Shown here piece by piece: positions 36,001 to 42,086 of a stretch of DNA of 64,000 bases. The translations under genes and the position numbers were made by a program. Below the pieces are notes generated by a model. It had not been told where the DNA came from, made no database searches, and saw nothing but the letters and a program-made list of their open reading frames with translations. Origin of the DNA: Siphonodentalium dalli. Taxonomy: Eukaryota; Mollusca; Scaphopoda; Gadilida; Siphonodentaliidae. The number at the start of each line of letters is the position of its first letter. Position 1 is the first letter of the stretch. The stretch is taken from NCBI GenBank assembly GCA_032622095.1, contig CP136069.1, forward strand, positions 186,113,122-186,177,121, in the 5' to 3' direction.

Positions 36001-36519
36001 CTAAATACTCATTGATGAGTAGTTCTCTTAGGAAGTGTTCACATAATAAGTTCATAGGTCATTTGTTGGAATTATTGCAAAACAAATTTTGCGAGAATCA
36101 AATATACATGTACATGTAGCGGTTCTACAGGGAATCAAGACTTTTTATGAAAAGCAAAATGAGAATCATGATTCTGATTCCTGTCCGATTTTAAGGCCTG
36201 AATGAATATGAATCCTTCTTCATTTGTTTTATCTTTTCGTCTATATGTCATCTGCTTTTATTATCCGAACACCCCTCCAAATGAATAATACATCTAGGTT
36301 GTTCCAAAGTATACTTTTCTAATTGATGGGAGAATCCATCTAGTATAGAAAGATGGATTTTTCTATAGAAGAGCAATAAAGGTTACCTTAGGTAGTGGCC
36401 CGTCATGTTTTAGGGAGAGAATAGAGGTAATTCCATACTTCTGCAGCGCATCATGACTGCTTGCATCATCCAGGTCACCGAGGTACAGTTTATCAAGGAT
36501 TACATTCATGTTTCCGAGT
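9606..36519 (-). CDS. DUSP12: DUSP12 (YVH1 family) dual-specificity phosphatase, whole gene, 8 coding exons
   Basis: Exons 36519-36387, 31264-31128, 30412-30299, 28024-27897, 26866-26767, 25770-25563, 21758-21710 and 9775-9606 join in frame with AG/GT borders. From the ATG at 36509 they give 342 residues, close to the 340 I recall for human DUSP12. Residues 1-165 form the phosphatase domain with loop HCLVGISRS (86-94) and a likely general acid at Asp57. The C-terminal zinc-binding domain has CKKC (197-200), CPKC (273-276) and CSC (290-292). The family dephosphorylates Tyr/Ser/Thr, and yeast Yvh1 acts in late 60S ribosome maturation. An AG acceptor lies 10 bp before the ATG, so a 5' exon further upstream is likely and could extend the N-terminus. 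Function is inferred from family membership. Confidence 0.93.
9940..10262. repeat. Two ~120-bp direct repeats plus GGACGG tail
   Basis: Copies of AGATGAATAACTATAGAATG ... ACAAAATTTCATTGAGAT begin at 9958 and 10077. They are followed by a GACATGAACAGACATCGGACGG tail. This resembles a short relative of the adjacent pearl-like elements. Confidence 0.6.
10264..13846. mobile_element. Pearl/HINE-like Helentron, 21 core repeats of ~160 bp
   Basis: The element starts at the conserved 5' motif AGTGTCAATGACACTGTAGC and TAGCTCAACTTAGG, then runs through about 21 core repeats marked by GCCATGTTTTTTGGCC and ACTCGTTCCCATCTACATGT. Core variants (AAAGGATTTAGTCATGCAAA versus AATGGATTGAATTTTGAAAT) alternate in 3- or 4-unit higher-order blocks of about 487-649 bp. 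The tail GTTGACGGACACACGGACG is reached at 13846, but the usual terminal hairpin is missing there. Pearl elements of oysters have ~160-bp cores and such tails. Short open frames inside are not genes. Confidence 0.85.
13847..14970. repeat. GTGGGGTTGTT repeat region with a 24-bp tandem block
   Basis: The region is built from variants of GTGGGGTTGTT/GTGGGGTCGTT. A compact tandem block at 14284-14410 has five 24-bp units with GTGGGGTTGTTAGCCCAAAG. Segments recur at 17970-18450 and 18540-18625, for example ACCTTATGTCATGAGACTGC followed by GGACATATTGTGGATGTCAA. No coding region is seen. Confidence 0.8.
14970..15430. repeat. ~90-bp tandem repeat, 5 copies
   Basis: Units contain GAAGCATGACATGAACTTTG, then GGGTTAACCCCACAAG and AGAAATAACCCCATAA. 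Copies start near 14975, 15075, 15170, 15262 and 15347. From 15430 to 16220 I see no confident gene, though acidic Asp/Ser-rich minus-strand frames with stops lie at 15900-16200. Confidence 0.85.
16227..19356 (-). CDS. Candidate small nested gene, 3 exons, about 86 residues, function unknown
   Basis: Within DUSP12 intron 7, three minus-strand segments join in frame: 19356-19321 (starts MVAIKAKTLSNL, donor GTAAAA), 17348-17216 (acceptor TTTCTAG, 44 codons, donor GTATTG) and 16318-16227 (acceptor TTTTTCAG, TAA stop). The middle exon, with EKSERLMQYRRSLVTRYALK and a following acidic stretch, reads like real helical coding sequence. The last exon ends MSVDSSSDYV. Promoter-like elements lie just upstream at 19395-19470. 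The first exon is short and its donor is one of several options; the third exon could be a shifted remnant, since another frame gives an acidic DFDDD run. No family is recognised. It could be a decayed transposon gene. Confidence 0.33.
16640..17019. mobile_element. GC-rich MITE with ATACCCTGCT termini
   Basis: The terminal inverted repeat is ATACCCTGCTTGACAAAGCA at the left; the right end read inverted is ATACCCTGCTGGACAAAACA, followed in both by AGTGTCCA. Between the arms are repeated units ending TACAC with ACCGCGG and GGCAAGTACAC. At 380 bp and much richer in GC than its surroundings, it lies in the intron of the candidate nested gene. No clear target duplication was found. Confidence 0.8.
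17216..17348 (-). CDS. Best-supported exon of the candidate nested gene
   Basis: 133 bp between TTTCTAG and GTATTGG on the minus strand, open for 44 codons with phases 0 and 1. Composition is charged (Lys/Arg then Asp/Glu/Asn), unlike the surrounding AT-rich repeat DNA. Confidence 0.4.
17970..18640. repeat. Duplicated GTGGGGTTGTT segments
   Basis: Copies of the 14845-14940 block occur at 17968-18062 and 18553-18627, and copies of the 14100-14420 block occur at 18090-18330, in the same order and orientation. Together with 13847-14970 this suggests segmental duplication of one unit of about 1 kb. Confidence 0.7.
18893..18920. repeat. Poly-G run of 28
   Basis: An uninterrupted run of 28 G. Shorter runs lie at 5273, 56632 and 61216, with C-runs at 31082, 39277 and 44730. 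They are mutable and G-quadruplex prone. Confidence 0.95.
19395..19470 (-). promoter_or_regulatory. Promoter-like cluster: CCAAT, NRF1-like and AGGTCA motifs
   Basis: On the minus strand the order is GATTGGCT (inverted CCAAT box), TGCGCATGCGCA (perfect NRF1-type palindrome), AGGTCACTTCCCG (nuclear-receptor half site beside an ETS-like core), then TATAAAT-like AT-rich DNA about 60 bp before the ATG at 19356. The motifs are visible; promoter activity is inferred. Confidence 0.4.
20315..20450 (-). promoter_or_regulatory. CpG-rich segment ending in a strong splice donor, possible 5' exon
   Basis: Minus-strand sequence contains TTGCGCGAGACTTG, GCGCCGCCATTTTG (YY1-like) and ends CTAAATAGAAG before a consensus GTAAGT donor at 20314-20309. 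Only short upstream frames are present, so this would be a non-coding first exon of a minus-strand transcript, perhaps that of the nested gene. This is inference; no downstream exon is proven. Confidence 0.3.
20495..20722. mobile_element. Displaced pearl-like 3' terminus
   Basis: CCCCACATTGT repeats are followed by CACACGGACGACGGACGCC, CCATGGCAATAGCTCAAAC and the terminal hairpin ACTTACAAAAGTAAGTTGAG. These are the last bases seen in the complete pearl copies at 21818-23575 and 36551-37804. Confidence 0.8.
21005..21526. mobile_element. CCCTTTCTATACT-family MITE with nested insertion
   Basis: The right end is TTTAGTATAGAAAGGGTTAA, with TTAA at 21523-21526. The left part matches, in inverse, the region 29020-29150 (ACCCACTG, GAAGGCCTTGTGTCCATTTA, ACTGAATGGCTTCTCT). 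The copy is split by the 230-bp element at 21112-21341. Confidence 0.7.
21112..21341. mobile_element. 230-bp MITE with ~75-bp inverted arms
   Basis: The arms start GTATAAGCCTTGTCACTGAG on the left and, read inverted, GTATAAGCCTTGACACTGAA on the right. They continue with GGCCATATTGGATCC and GTTTTAGTGCTACAG. It is nested in the MITE at 21005-21526. No open frame is present. Confidence 0.8.
21556..21680. mobile_element. Truncated TTAACCCTTTCATGA MITE
   Basis: ATAACCCTTTCATGACAGGA followed by GCTGCGCTGGTGCAGCATTA matches one end of the complete copies at 28688, 53830, 60141 and 61791. The rest of the element is missing. It serves as the empty-site reference for the solo LTR at 60169. Confidence 0.7.
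21710..21758 (-). CDS. DUSP12: DUSP12 coding exon 7
   Basis: A 49-bp micro-exon with acceptor TTCCCAG and donor GTAAGT. It encodes residues 271-286 (VACPKCSVKIGSFIWH plus one base). CPKC is the central zinc-ligand pair of the YVH1 zinc domain. Confidence 0.95.
21818..23575. mobile_element. Pearl/HINE-like Helentron, complete copy with about 9 core repeats
   Basis: The 5' end is AGTGTCAATGACACTGTAGC, followed by nine ~160-bp cores, the GGACACACAGACGACGGACG tail and the terminal hairpin ACTTACAAAGTAAGTTGAGC at 23575. TAGCTCAACTT near the 5' end and AAGTTGAGCTA at the 3' end form the short inverted pair expected of Helentron-type elements. The first core carries a ~51-bp insertion at 22119-22171. 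Confidence 0.88.
23828..24400. mobile_element. CAAGCC palindromic MITEs, two degraded copies
   Basis: Hairpins at 23850-23935 and 24180-24258 contain GAATAAGATCCCCAGAGG and GCAGAATGAGTTCTTCAGAA with their inverses. They are joined by the family's internal block (TGCAGAAGATAAATTGCATA) and followed by CAATTTGGAGATATAGAGAA and a poly-A run at 24402-24420. From 24420 to 25180 I see no gene. Confidence 0.7.
25180..25535. repeat. 27-bp tandem repeat, 13 copies
   Basis: The unit holds CCCTATGATAATATCCAATT then TAAAATG. The period of 27 keeps several frames open on both strands; none is credible as a gene. It ends about 25 bp from the 3' border of DUSP12 exon 6, within intron 6. Confidence 0.98.
25563..25770 (-). 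CDS. DUSP12: DUSP12 coding exon 6
   Basis: The acceptor is TCTTTTCAG (ending at 25771) and the donor GTATGATC. It encodes residues 201-270, including HTEGAGESAF and LFIEPVKWMSSFISSLEGK; the IEPVxWM motif is a clear DUSP12/YVH1 signature. An alternative acceptor AAACAG further in breaks the frame, which fixes the start. Confidence 0.95.
25850..26215. mobile_element. CAAGCC palindromic MITE copies, degraded
   Basis: GCAGAATGAGGTCCCCAGAG at 25870 pairs with TTGGGACCTCCTTCTGC at 25938-25954. A second start, GCAGAATGAGGTCCCAGAGG, lies at 26171. Internal sequence with ATCTGCTATGGGAGACATAG lies between. From 26215 to 26766 no gene is seen. Confidence 0.75.
26767..26866 (-). CDS. DUSP12: DUSP12 coding exon 5
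   Basis: The acceptor is TATTTCAG and the donor GTTGGT (weak). It encodes residues 168-200: an acidic linker, then GDVVYKCKKC, which opens the zinc-binding domain. Confidence 0.94.
27013..27052. repeat. AT dinucleotide microsatellite
   Basis: (AT)n run of about 30 bases in DUSP12 intron 4. Confidence 0.95.
27360..27590. mobile_element. CAAGCC-family MITE fragment
   Basis: GCAAAATGAGGTCCCCAGAG at 27398 is followed by CTAGCCCGCTGTGTGG, a shortened loop, then the internal CAATTTGGGGATATTGAAG block also seen at 24370 and 26060. Confidence 0.7.
27897..28024 (-). CDS. DUSP12: DUSP12 coding exon 4
   Basis: The acceptor is CATCACAG and the donor GTGAGT. It encodes residues 125-167, beginning RPNEGFMSQLQLFDEMGGKI, which matches the NEGFxxQLxLY end of the catalytic domain, then a linker with RYRLYRLNQLSLKVQ. 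Confidence 0.95.
28688..28933. mobile_element. TTAA-flanked MITE, TTAACCCTTCCATGA family
   Basis: TTAA lies at both ends (28688-28691 and 28930-28933), with inverted termini CCCTTCCATGACAGGAGC / GCTCCCATCATAAAAGGG. Inside are the GCCAATGCATTCTCTT hairpin modules. The TTAA target is typical of piggyBac-mobilised elements; transposase source unknown. Other copies lie at 53830, 60141, 61791 and 63979. Confidence 0.85.
28967..29271. mobile_element. Chimeric TTAA-flanked MITE
   Basis: The left half is the CCCTTTCAATACTAAAT family (matching 21526-21370 in inverse). The right half (29150-29271) is the end of the CATGA family, finishing GTCATGTAAGGGTTAA. It follows the MITE at 28688-28933 after a 33-bp linker that is also present at 21527-21560. 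From 29280 to 30290 I see no gene. Confidence 0.7.
30299..30412 (-). CDS. DUSP12: DUSP12 coding exon 3 (active-site exon)
   Basis: The acceptor is CAATTGTAG and the donor GTTAGT. The first base completes the codon of catalytic Cys87 begun in exon 2; LVGISRSSTIVIAFLMHK follows, with phosphate-loop Arg93. It encodes residues 87-124. Confidence 0.96.
30490..30600. mobile_element. CAAGCC palindromic MITE, left half
   Basis: CAAGCCTTGAAATAGTGTAT at 30491 is the intact terminus, followed by CGGAATGAGGTCCCCAGAGG and a decayed loop; the right half is lost. At 30830-31060 is a fragment (TGACGTCATCGCACGCGC) related to 38240-38330. Confidence 0.8.
31128..31264 (-). CDS. DUSP12: DUSP12 coding exon 2
   Basis: The acceptor is TTTCCAG and the donor GTAAGT. 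It encodes residues 42-86, with CFDLEFTDLLTKFEECFQFI (likely general acid Asp57) and GAVLVH directly before the active-site cysteine. It ends with the first two bases (TG) of that cysteine codon. Confidence 0.95.
31405..31545. mobile_element. CAAGCC palindromic MITE, single hairpin
   Basis: AAGCCTGAATTTAGTGTCTG precedes the hairpin GCAGAATGAGGTCCCCAGAG / CTCTGGGGACCTCATTCTGC (31441-31533). It lies in DUSP12 intron 1, just upstream of exon 2. Confidence 0.85.
31651..31750 (+). pseudogene. 5S rRNA-derived sequence (5S SINE-like or pseudogene)
   Basis: GTGATCACTGAAGTTAAGCA, CCCGGTTAGTACTTGGATGG and GTGACCGGCTTGGGATTCTGGGTGC (split here for length: GTGACCGGCTTGG, GATTCTGGGTGC) match the 3' two-thirds of eukaryotic 5S rRNA, including its internal A and C box regions. 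The 5' third is not 5S-like. A tRNA-type B box, GGTTCGACTCC, follows at 31735-31745, and then (TC)n. That mix suggests a 5S-derived SINE head or a chimeric pol III element rather than a working 5S gene. Confidence 0.8.
31790..31975. mobile_element. CAAGCC-family MITE, long variant, inverted
   Basis: The internal block GAGACTATAGATACTTCCAA at 31840 is followed by AGCAAAATGAGGTCCCCAGA and ACCATGTGGGGACCTCATTC with a very short loop, ending GACACACTAAATTCAGGCTT. From 31980 to 32630 no gene is recognised. Confidence 0.75.
32642..33968. mobile_element. MULE-like element with tandem-array TIRs and transposase remnants
   Basis: A perfect 9-bp duplication CTATCCATG flanks the element (32633-32641 and 33969-33977). 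Its ends are GGCTTATACGGACC and, inverted, GGCTGATACGGACC. Each terminus is a tandem array of a 15-16-bp unit, CTTATACGGACCCTGG: seven copies on the left (32650-32762) and eight on the right (33834-33963) in opposite orientation. The interior has a 119-bp tandem duplication (32972-33210) and two transposase-like fragments (33313-33697). Total length is 1327 bp. It lies in DUSP12 intron 1. Confidence 0.9.
33313..33697 (+). pseudogene. MULE-transposase remnant: N-terminal zinc motif joined to C-terminal end
   Basis: From ATG 33313, the first 35 or so residues contain CASCGDTIRHRQEIIGC, ECSRLTHRVC: a Cys/His zinc-ribbon pattern like that at the N-terminus of invertebrate MULE transposases. A GT donor-like site follows (CACAGGTGAG). 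In the +1 frame the sequence continues as WHNRLNHAAKKGNLPFYVLV, then MVSEGKMRRRQERK, to a stop at 33697; this resembles the end of such transposases (WHxRLN motif, LPFY, basic helix). The catalytic middle is absent, so it is an internal-deletion derivative. Family assignment is from recall of motif patterns and not from a search. Confidence 0.6.
34023..34458. mobile_element. Fold-back MITE with AATTGTGACCCGCCATATCA termini
   Basis: Left arm AATTGTGACCCGCCATATCA (34023) and right arm ending TGATATGGCGGGTCACAATT (34458) are exact inverses. Long inverted arms of about 130 bp contain TACCCTGTGCCAATGCATTC and the internal hairpin CGAGTCGACC/GGTCGCCTCG. It is the best-preserved source of the GCATTCTCTTATATATGCG module. 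Confidence 0.92.
34637..34965. mobile_element. CAAGCC-family MITE, long variant
   Basis: The internal block (GGAAGTATCTATAGTCTCAA to GATCCTAGGTCTCCCATGGC) is followed by the hairpin GCAGAATGAGGTCCCCAGAG / CTCTGGGGACCTCATTCTGA (34839-34929) and terminus GACATGCTAAATTCAGGCTT. Confidence 0.8.
35059..35312. mobile_element. CAAGCC palindromic MITE, complete 254-bp copy, perfect 8-bp TSD
   Basis: It is flanked by TCTCTATT on both sides (35051-35058 and 35313-35320). The termini CAAGCCTTGAAATAGGGTGT are exact inverses. Inside are two successive ~95-bp hairpins, each running GCAGAATGAGGTCCCC to its inverse, separated by TGAGGTGTAA. The whole element is therefore a palindrome made of two palindromes. 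Confidence 0.95.
35995..36360. mobile_element. CCCTTTCTATACT-family MITE, decayed
   Basis: CTCATTGATGAGTAGTTC and GTTCACATAATAAGTTCA at the left, and CATCTAGTATAGAAAG at the right, match 54742-54995. It lies immediately downstream of DUSP12 exon 1 on the gene strand (intron 1). Confidence 0.65.
36387..36519 (-). CDS. DUSP12: DUSP12 coding exon 1 (first recognised)
   Basis: An acceptor-like CCTTTCAG precedes ACTCGGAAACATGAATG; the donor is GTAACC. From ATG 36509 it encodes residues 1-41, beginning MNVILDKLYLGDLDDA, the usual DUSP start (LYLG motif). The frame is open through the acceptor, so a longer N-terminus from an unseen upstream exon is possible; human DUSP12 has about 26 more residues here. 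Confidence 0.85.
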
Positions 36520-36550
36520 CTGAAAGGCGACATTTAGTGATATTATAAAT

Positions 36551-37804
36551 ATGAAAGTGTCAATGACACTGTAGCTCAACTTAGGTAGGGGAATAATTTA
36601 ATGGTTGACCAGCGGCCATGGTTTTTGGCTGAATGACCCCCAAAATGACTCGTTCCCATCTACATGTCAATATCAACATTCAGGACAAGTTTTATAATGA
36701 TCGGATCTTTGAGCAAAATGATCAGGGATGTGGTCTGTAGGGTGTGGCAAAAGATTTAGTGATGCAAAGAGTAAATTCTAAAATGGCCACCGGCGGCCAT
36801 GTTATTTTGCCGAATGACCCCAAAATGACTCGTTCCCATCAACATGTCAATGTCAAAATCTATGACAAATTTCATGAATATCAAACAAACAGATTGGTCT
36901 ATAACCAATGCTAATGGATTTTGTAGAAATATTTAGTCATACAAAGAGTAAAATCCAAAATGGCCATTGGTGGCCATATTTTTTTGCTAAATGACCCCAA
37001 AATGACTCGTTCCCATCAAGAGGTCAACCCGATGATCCATATGAAGTTTGGTGATGATCAGATCAGGGATGTGGTATGTAGGGTGTGTTAAAGGATTTAG
37101 TGATGCAAAGAGTAAAATCCAAGATGGCCACCAGCGGCCATGTTTTTTGGCCAATTGATCCTAAAATGACTCGTTCCCATCTACATGTAAATGTCAACAT
37201 TCAAGACAAATTTGATGATGATCACACAAACAGTACGACCTGCAGCCTGCGCCAAAGGATTTAGTCATGCAAAGAGTAAAATCCAAGATGGCTGCTGGCG
37301 GCCATGTTTTTTGAACGAACGACCCCAAAATTACTCGTTCCCATCTACATGTCAATATTAATATCCAAGACAAATTTCATGATGATCAGACAAGCAGTAC
37401 GGTACGACCTGTAGCCCGCACCAATGGATTGAATTTTGAAATCCAAGATATTTGTTGGCCGAATGACCCCAAAACGACTCGTTCCCATCTACATATCATT
37501 GTTAACATCCATGACAAATTTCATTAAGATCTGACTAAAGCTACGACCTGTAGCCCGCGCCAAAGGATTTAGTCATGCAAAGAGTAAAATCCAAGATGGC
37601 TGCTGGCGGCCATGTTTTTTGGCCGAATGACCCCAAAATGACTCGTTCCCATCTACATATCAATATTAACATTCATGACAAATATCATAAAGATCAGACC
37701 AAAGGTGCGACCTGTAGCCCGCGCCAAAGGAAATTGTTGACGGACACACGGATGACGGACGCCAACCCATGGCAATAGCTCAAACTTACAAAGTGAGTTG
37801 AGCT
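36551..37804. mobile_element. Pearl/HINE-like Helentron, complete copy with about 7 core repeats
   Basis: It has the same 5' (AGTGTCAATGACACTGTAGC) and 3' (ACTTACAAAGTGAGTTGAGC) ends as 21818-23575, with fewer and more diverged cores; one core (37440-37460) is shortened. It sits only 31 bp upstream of DUSP12 exon 1, so the DUSP12 promoter must lie beyond it or within it. Confidence 0.87.
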
Positions 37805-39920
37805 AATAAAGAGGCCAAAACAAAAGTTTTCCAATGTTGGCAATTTCAAACGAGAGGCCAATCACGATCAGCAGATGTTTAACCCATACCTTGGCGACAG
37901 CAATGAGCTATTTTCATAAATCCTTACACGATCCTTTTCATGAGTGCAAAACTTTCAATAATTCACACCTTTACTATTACGTTCACAAGTGGAATCACAC
38001 ATATTGGGCACCTTGCTCACATAAACACAATTTTAATGCAAATGTGGCTTTGATTTCAACCTATTAGTGCATTCCAACACATATATGTCTTATAGAGTGA
38101 TAAAGCTAATTAAGCTCAATCCATAGTCGGAGAGAAGTGCTCACTATAGCCGTTAAATATAAAATAGTTAAGAAATTAAGTAGATAAACATCATAGCAAC
38201 TCAATTTATCTGTTTATTACATTGGAACATGAAACATAACATATTTTATCACATAATTAGCACTATATTCCGATGTAATATTCGAGCGTAATAGACACGT
38301 GTAATATCGTCGCGTGCAATGACGTCACGCTGCTCTTTGTGACAATGTTCGCTGGCTGCAGTTAATTGTTGTTCTTTTCGATAAAATTTTTAGCGATTAT
38401 ATGATCATGTGATAAAAAGTATCTCAAACTCGTTCTATTTTATACGGAATTTATCAACCTCGTCCACTAAATTCTATTTGAGCCTCGGTAAACCTCGGCT
38501 CAAATCGAATTTAGTGAACTCGGTTGATAAATTCCGTATAAAATAGAAGCTCATGTGAGATCCTCTATGTGTTCTTTTTATTTAATATCATTTCAGAAAA
38601 TCAGAAATGTGTGTTTAATATTTGCATACAGTGCGAGTTGTTTCTATCGCAGTAGTATCTGCTACTTGGTCGGTAACATCAAAGAGACTGTCGTAAATAG
38701 TTACACAGAGTTGATTCACGTGACCCATTGAGGCGTTTGGTTGGTGACACAGTGACCCAGTTGGTGTGTCATTCACGACAGACAGTTGTTTATTTAAAGG
38801 ATGCCAGTGCATTTTAATCTTGAATGACAATTTCGTCTAGTCAATGATGATGGCGATTTCGCCTTATGACGACGCTAATTTCCAGGACTGATAACGAAAT
38901 ACGGACTGTCATTTTCCCACCAAAACGTACATGCTTTTCACTGTTTAATTTTGTCGCGAACAGATGGTCTTTCAAGCAAGTTTTGCACCCAATTCCTCGA
39001 AGAAATTTAAGGGAGCTACCAGTACAATACATTGTACATGTACTTTTAAAAATACACAGTCCACAAAAGACAAGACGGGGGATTTCCGTAGTGACTCTCA
39101 AAACAGGTTTTATATCGAAGCGATGTCGCATAGATAAGCCAACCAAAAAACAGTTTTATTTAGTGGTTTGTGACTTCTAGTATTGACATTAGCACACTTG
39201 TGATTCGTTCCATTGTTATATTCGTTTGTTTATCACCCAAAAAAAGAATAAATGTCACATTATGTGATGGATTTACCCCCCCCCCCCCCAAATAATAAAC
39301 GTGATGGGTCACAATAAGCGTGATGGTGTGTATTTTTGATCCAAATTAATAAACGTGTCGGCACGTTTATTTGGCACCTGAGAGTATTATAACGAGTGGA
39401 GAGGAGGTGGAGGGGAGTAACTGGTAGGAATAGTTGGATGAACACGGTAGTAAATTGCTATCCAAACCTCTAATGTGGGCAATCATCATACCAAAGTACA
39501 ACAAAATCCGATGATCTGCACCCAAGATACAAGGTAAAATGATTGTACAAACAAAAATTTACTAGGGGGTGCCACGATTAAACATATAATTGATGAACCA
39601 TTGATAAAGACATAATGTCGCCTTTCTTGTAGAAATATACAAGACGTCGCCATAAGTTCAAAGCTGCAATGCCGCCAATTTGTAAAAAATACAACGACCC
39701 GAAGAGTAATCATGTCACATGATCATATGAACTACCGACAGTTTGCAACATATTAGTAGAACTCATCTTGTCGGAATCTCTTTGATACGCGATCAAAGGT
39801 TGTTAACCCCTCGGTTGTAGATTAAACTGTGTAAAATAAACACGGTATTCAATAATACCCGGCATTTTCCGATATCCAAAATAACACAGATTAATCAATG
39901 ATGGAAATAGTAATCGATTA
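37805..39920. other. Intergenic sequence with transposon fragments
   Basis: 38240-38330 (TAATATCGTCGCGTGCAATG, TGACGTCACG) matches 30830-31000 in inverse. A long hairpin lies at 38433-38548. A block at 38900-39120 (GGACTGTCATTTTCCC, CCAAAACG) recurs at 56310-56350 and 57190-57240. No credible gene is seen; a non-coding DUSP12 first exon could hide here. Confidence 0.5.
38433..38548. repeat. Long hairpin, ~52-bp stem
   Basis: TTCTATTTTATACGGAATTT at the left pairs with AAATTCCGTATAAAATAGAA at the right. The stem continues through CACTAAATTC.ATTTGAGCC, with loop TCGGTAAACCTC. Confidence 0.9.
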
Positions 39921-39921
39921 T

Positions 39922-41054
39922 CAGGTCTGGCAAATGTGAGAATACAGCTACAATAGCTGTATTCAGCTAACCTAGCTGTATTCAGCTATATATTATACTC
40001 TCAAACCGGCTGTTTTTCGATAATAAACTAGAAGCGCTAATTTGCGCATCAAAATTAGGCTACCCTATTCTCCGGCCACCCTCAACCAAATCAAAATTGT
40101 CGCTTGTGTTCTGACAAAGTGTTGCCTTTTGTCGGCACGGCGATGGTGATTATGTGTGAAAACTTACTACGGCGGTCGATGTCGGTCATAACGGTTAATA
40201 ACTCTCTTATGCAATGCGGAATACCTTGAAAAATACATTAAATACAATATTTATCACCGAAGATGGAACATCTTAATCATTCCCGGAAGTATCAATATGA
40301 TGCTGCTAAAACGCAGTTTGGTTGGTGCGTTAAAACAGGTAAAAAGGGGAACATCTCTAGCCAGAGTTTAACCGAGCGAGTTCCACTCACTGCTTGAGCT
40401 GATTCTCTCAAAAAATACGGAAACGCATACATGTATGTCGAATCGCGAAAATACAAATACCAATGTTATGTTTAGTTAGTTTTCACACATTATATATTTT
40501 CCCGCCAAAACAGATTGAATAGTTCTGACTCGCTAACGACCAGGACTTCATGTTTGAAATACTTCAGAAATTATATAAGTCGCATTTTCATTTCAGTTGT
40601 CCCTATGTTGTGCCATACATTTGCAATATGCCGCACAATATCTGTATATACCGTTATGAATAGTTACCAGTATCGCTCACAAACCGCTATAGTGGTATGT
40701 AATTCTAAATGCTTGATATAGGTACACCATTCTAACGCCCCCTACCGGTTTATCATCGGGAAGAAGTAAACGAATGTTTGGGAATATTTACTGACATCGA
40801 CCACCGTAGTAAGTTTTCACACAAAATCAGAATTGCCGTGTCGACAAAAGGCAACACTTTGTCAGAACACAAGCGATGATTTTGATTTGGTTGAGGGTGA
40901 CCGGAGAATATGGTAGCCTAATTTTGATGCGCAAATTAGCGCTTCTAGTTTATTATCGAAAAACAGCCGGTTTGAGAGTATAATATATAGCTGAATACAG
41001 CTAGGTTAGCTGAATACAGCTATTGTAGCTGTATTCTCACATTTGCCAGACCTG
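39922..41054. mobile_element. Fold-back element with ~265-bp terminal inverted repeats
   Basis: The left arm (39922-40190) begins CAGGTCTGGCAAATGTGAGA and the right arm (40790-41054) ends in its inverse. The arms share TATTCAGCTA motifs, AAACCGGCTGTTTTTCGATA, GCGCTAATTTGCGCATCAAA and TGTTGCCTTTTGTCG in mirrored order. Direct repeats ATTAT or GATTAT flank the ends. The ~600-bp centre has no credible open frame. Confidence 0.92.
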
Positions 41055-42086
41055 ATTATCGGCTTTATTAACGGTTAATTGATTATACGATAAATCGCGG
41101 AACCCTTATCAATAAGAATTGACAGTGACAGATTTAAGGGGATGGCAAAGTCTGTTTCATAAAAAATGTCTGGAAACGGGCTGATAAAATTGGTATTTTT
41201 CACATAAAAGCAGACAGAAATAGATATAACAACATAGAGATAATATATAGAGCATATATCGTTAAAGGAGGTGCCACGAATAGATGTGAGCTAAAAAGCT
41301 TTTTGTACCAGAAAAATTACTTTGAAACAGAGTATATCTGCAATATTATGGCATTGTTTTGGCATTCAAATGTGAAAAACTATAACTTCAACAGTATCAT
41401 TAGGCAGCCCATTATGATAAGTGACATACCGTTAAGAGCCAAGGAGCTACATGTATGCTTTAGATTAATGTTCACTGTATCGTTTGAAAAAAGTCCGCTA
41501 AAACGTGTCAGTTTTTCTTGGGAGCCAGTCGCCATATTTCTATTGTAAACACATGTTCATGATGTTGTTGTCATTTTTTAATTCGCGGCAGGTACATGAA
41601 AATCGACCAGAAAAGCAATTCGATCCTGCAATCGAGCAAGTTTATGATATGAAATCGATGCTTTCAGTTTATTTAAGTTGTTGGAATTAATTTAGTTGCT
41701 TGATTACCCACGATTTATGAGGTTTTGTGCTGTTTACAGATGGAAATGTTGATATTTTATTTTTAGAATTACCAGTCTATAGTCGAAAGCGAGATTACAA
41801 GATGTCGTAATATTACGCAAATTACATAAATAGAAAACTTACATGTTTCAGAATATTGTATTATTCTAAAATCAAATAGCCTATATAAAAACATATTTAT
41901 GAATAGGAAAGTACCGTATTCCGACGAAATATGTCATATTTTACGACGGACTCCTTGTGCGAGTTCACTTCCGGTCAATTCTATTTTGGTGCACTGGGAG
42001 AAAAACATTGTGGAGAAAAAACATTTGAATGTAAATTAATCGAGAAATTGTCGTTTATCAGGTACAATCATTATATAGCTTATAAC

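Noticed and set aside
38310-38335. TGACGTCACG as a CRE in a DUSP12 promoter
   Set aside because: The same motif and flanks occur at 30890-30920 in DUSP12 intron 1, so it belongs to a repeat and not specifically to a promoter.
38841-39180. Overlapping 101- and 104-residue frames on opposite strands
   Set aside because: Parts recur at 56310-56350 and 57190-57240, indicating a transposon fragment; no domain is recognised.
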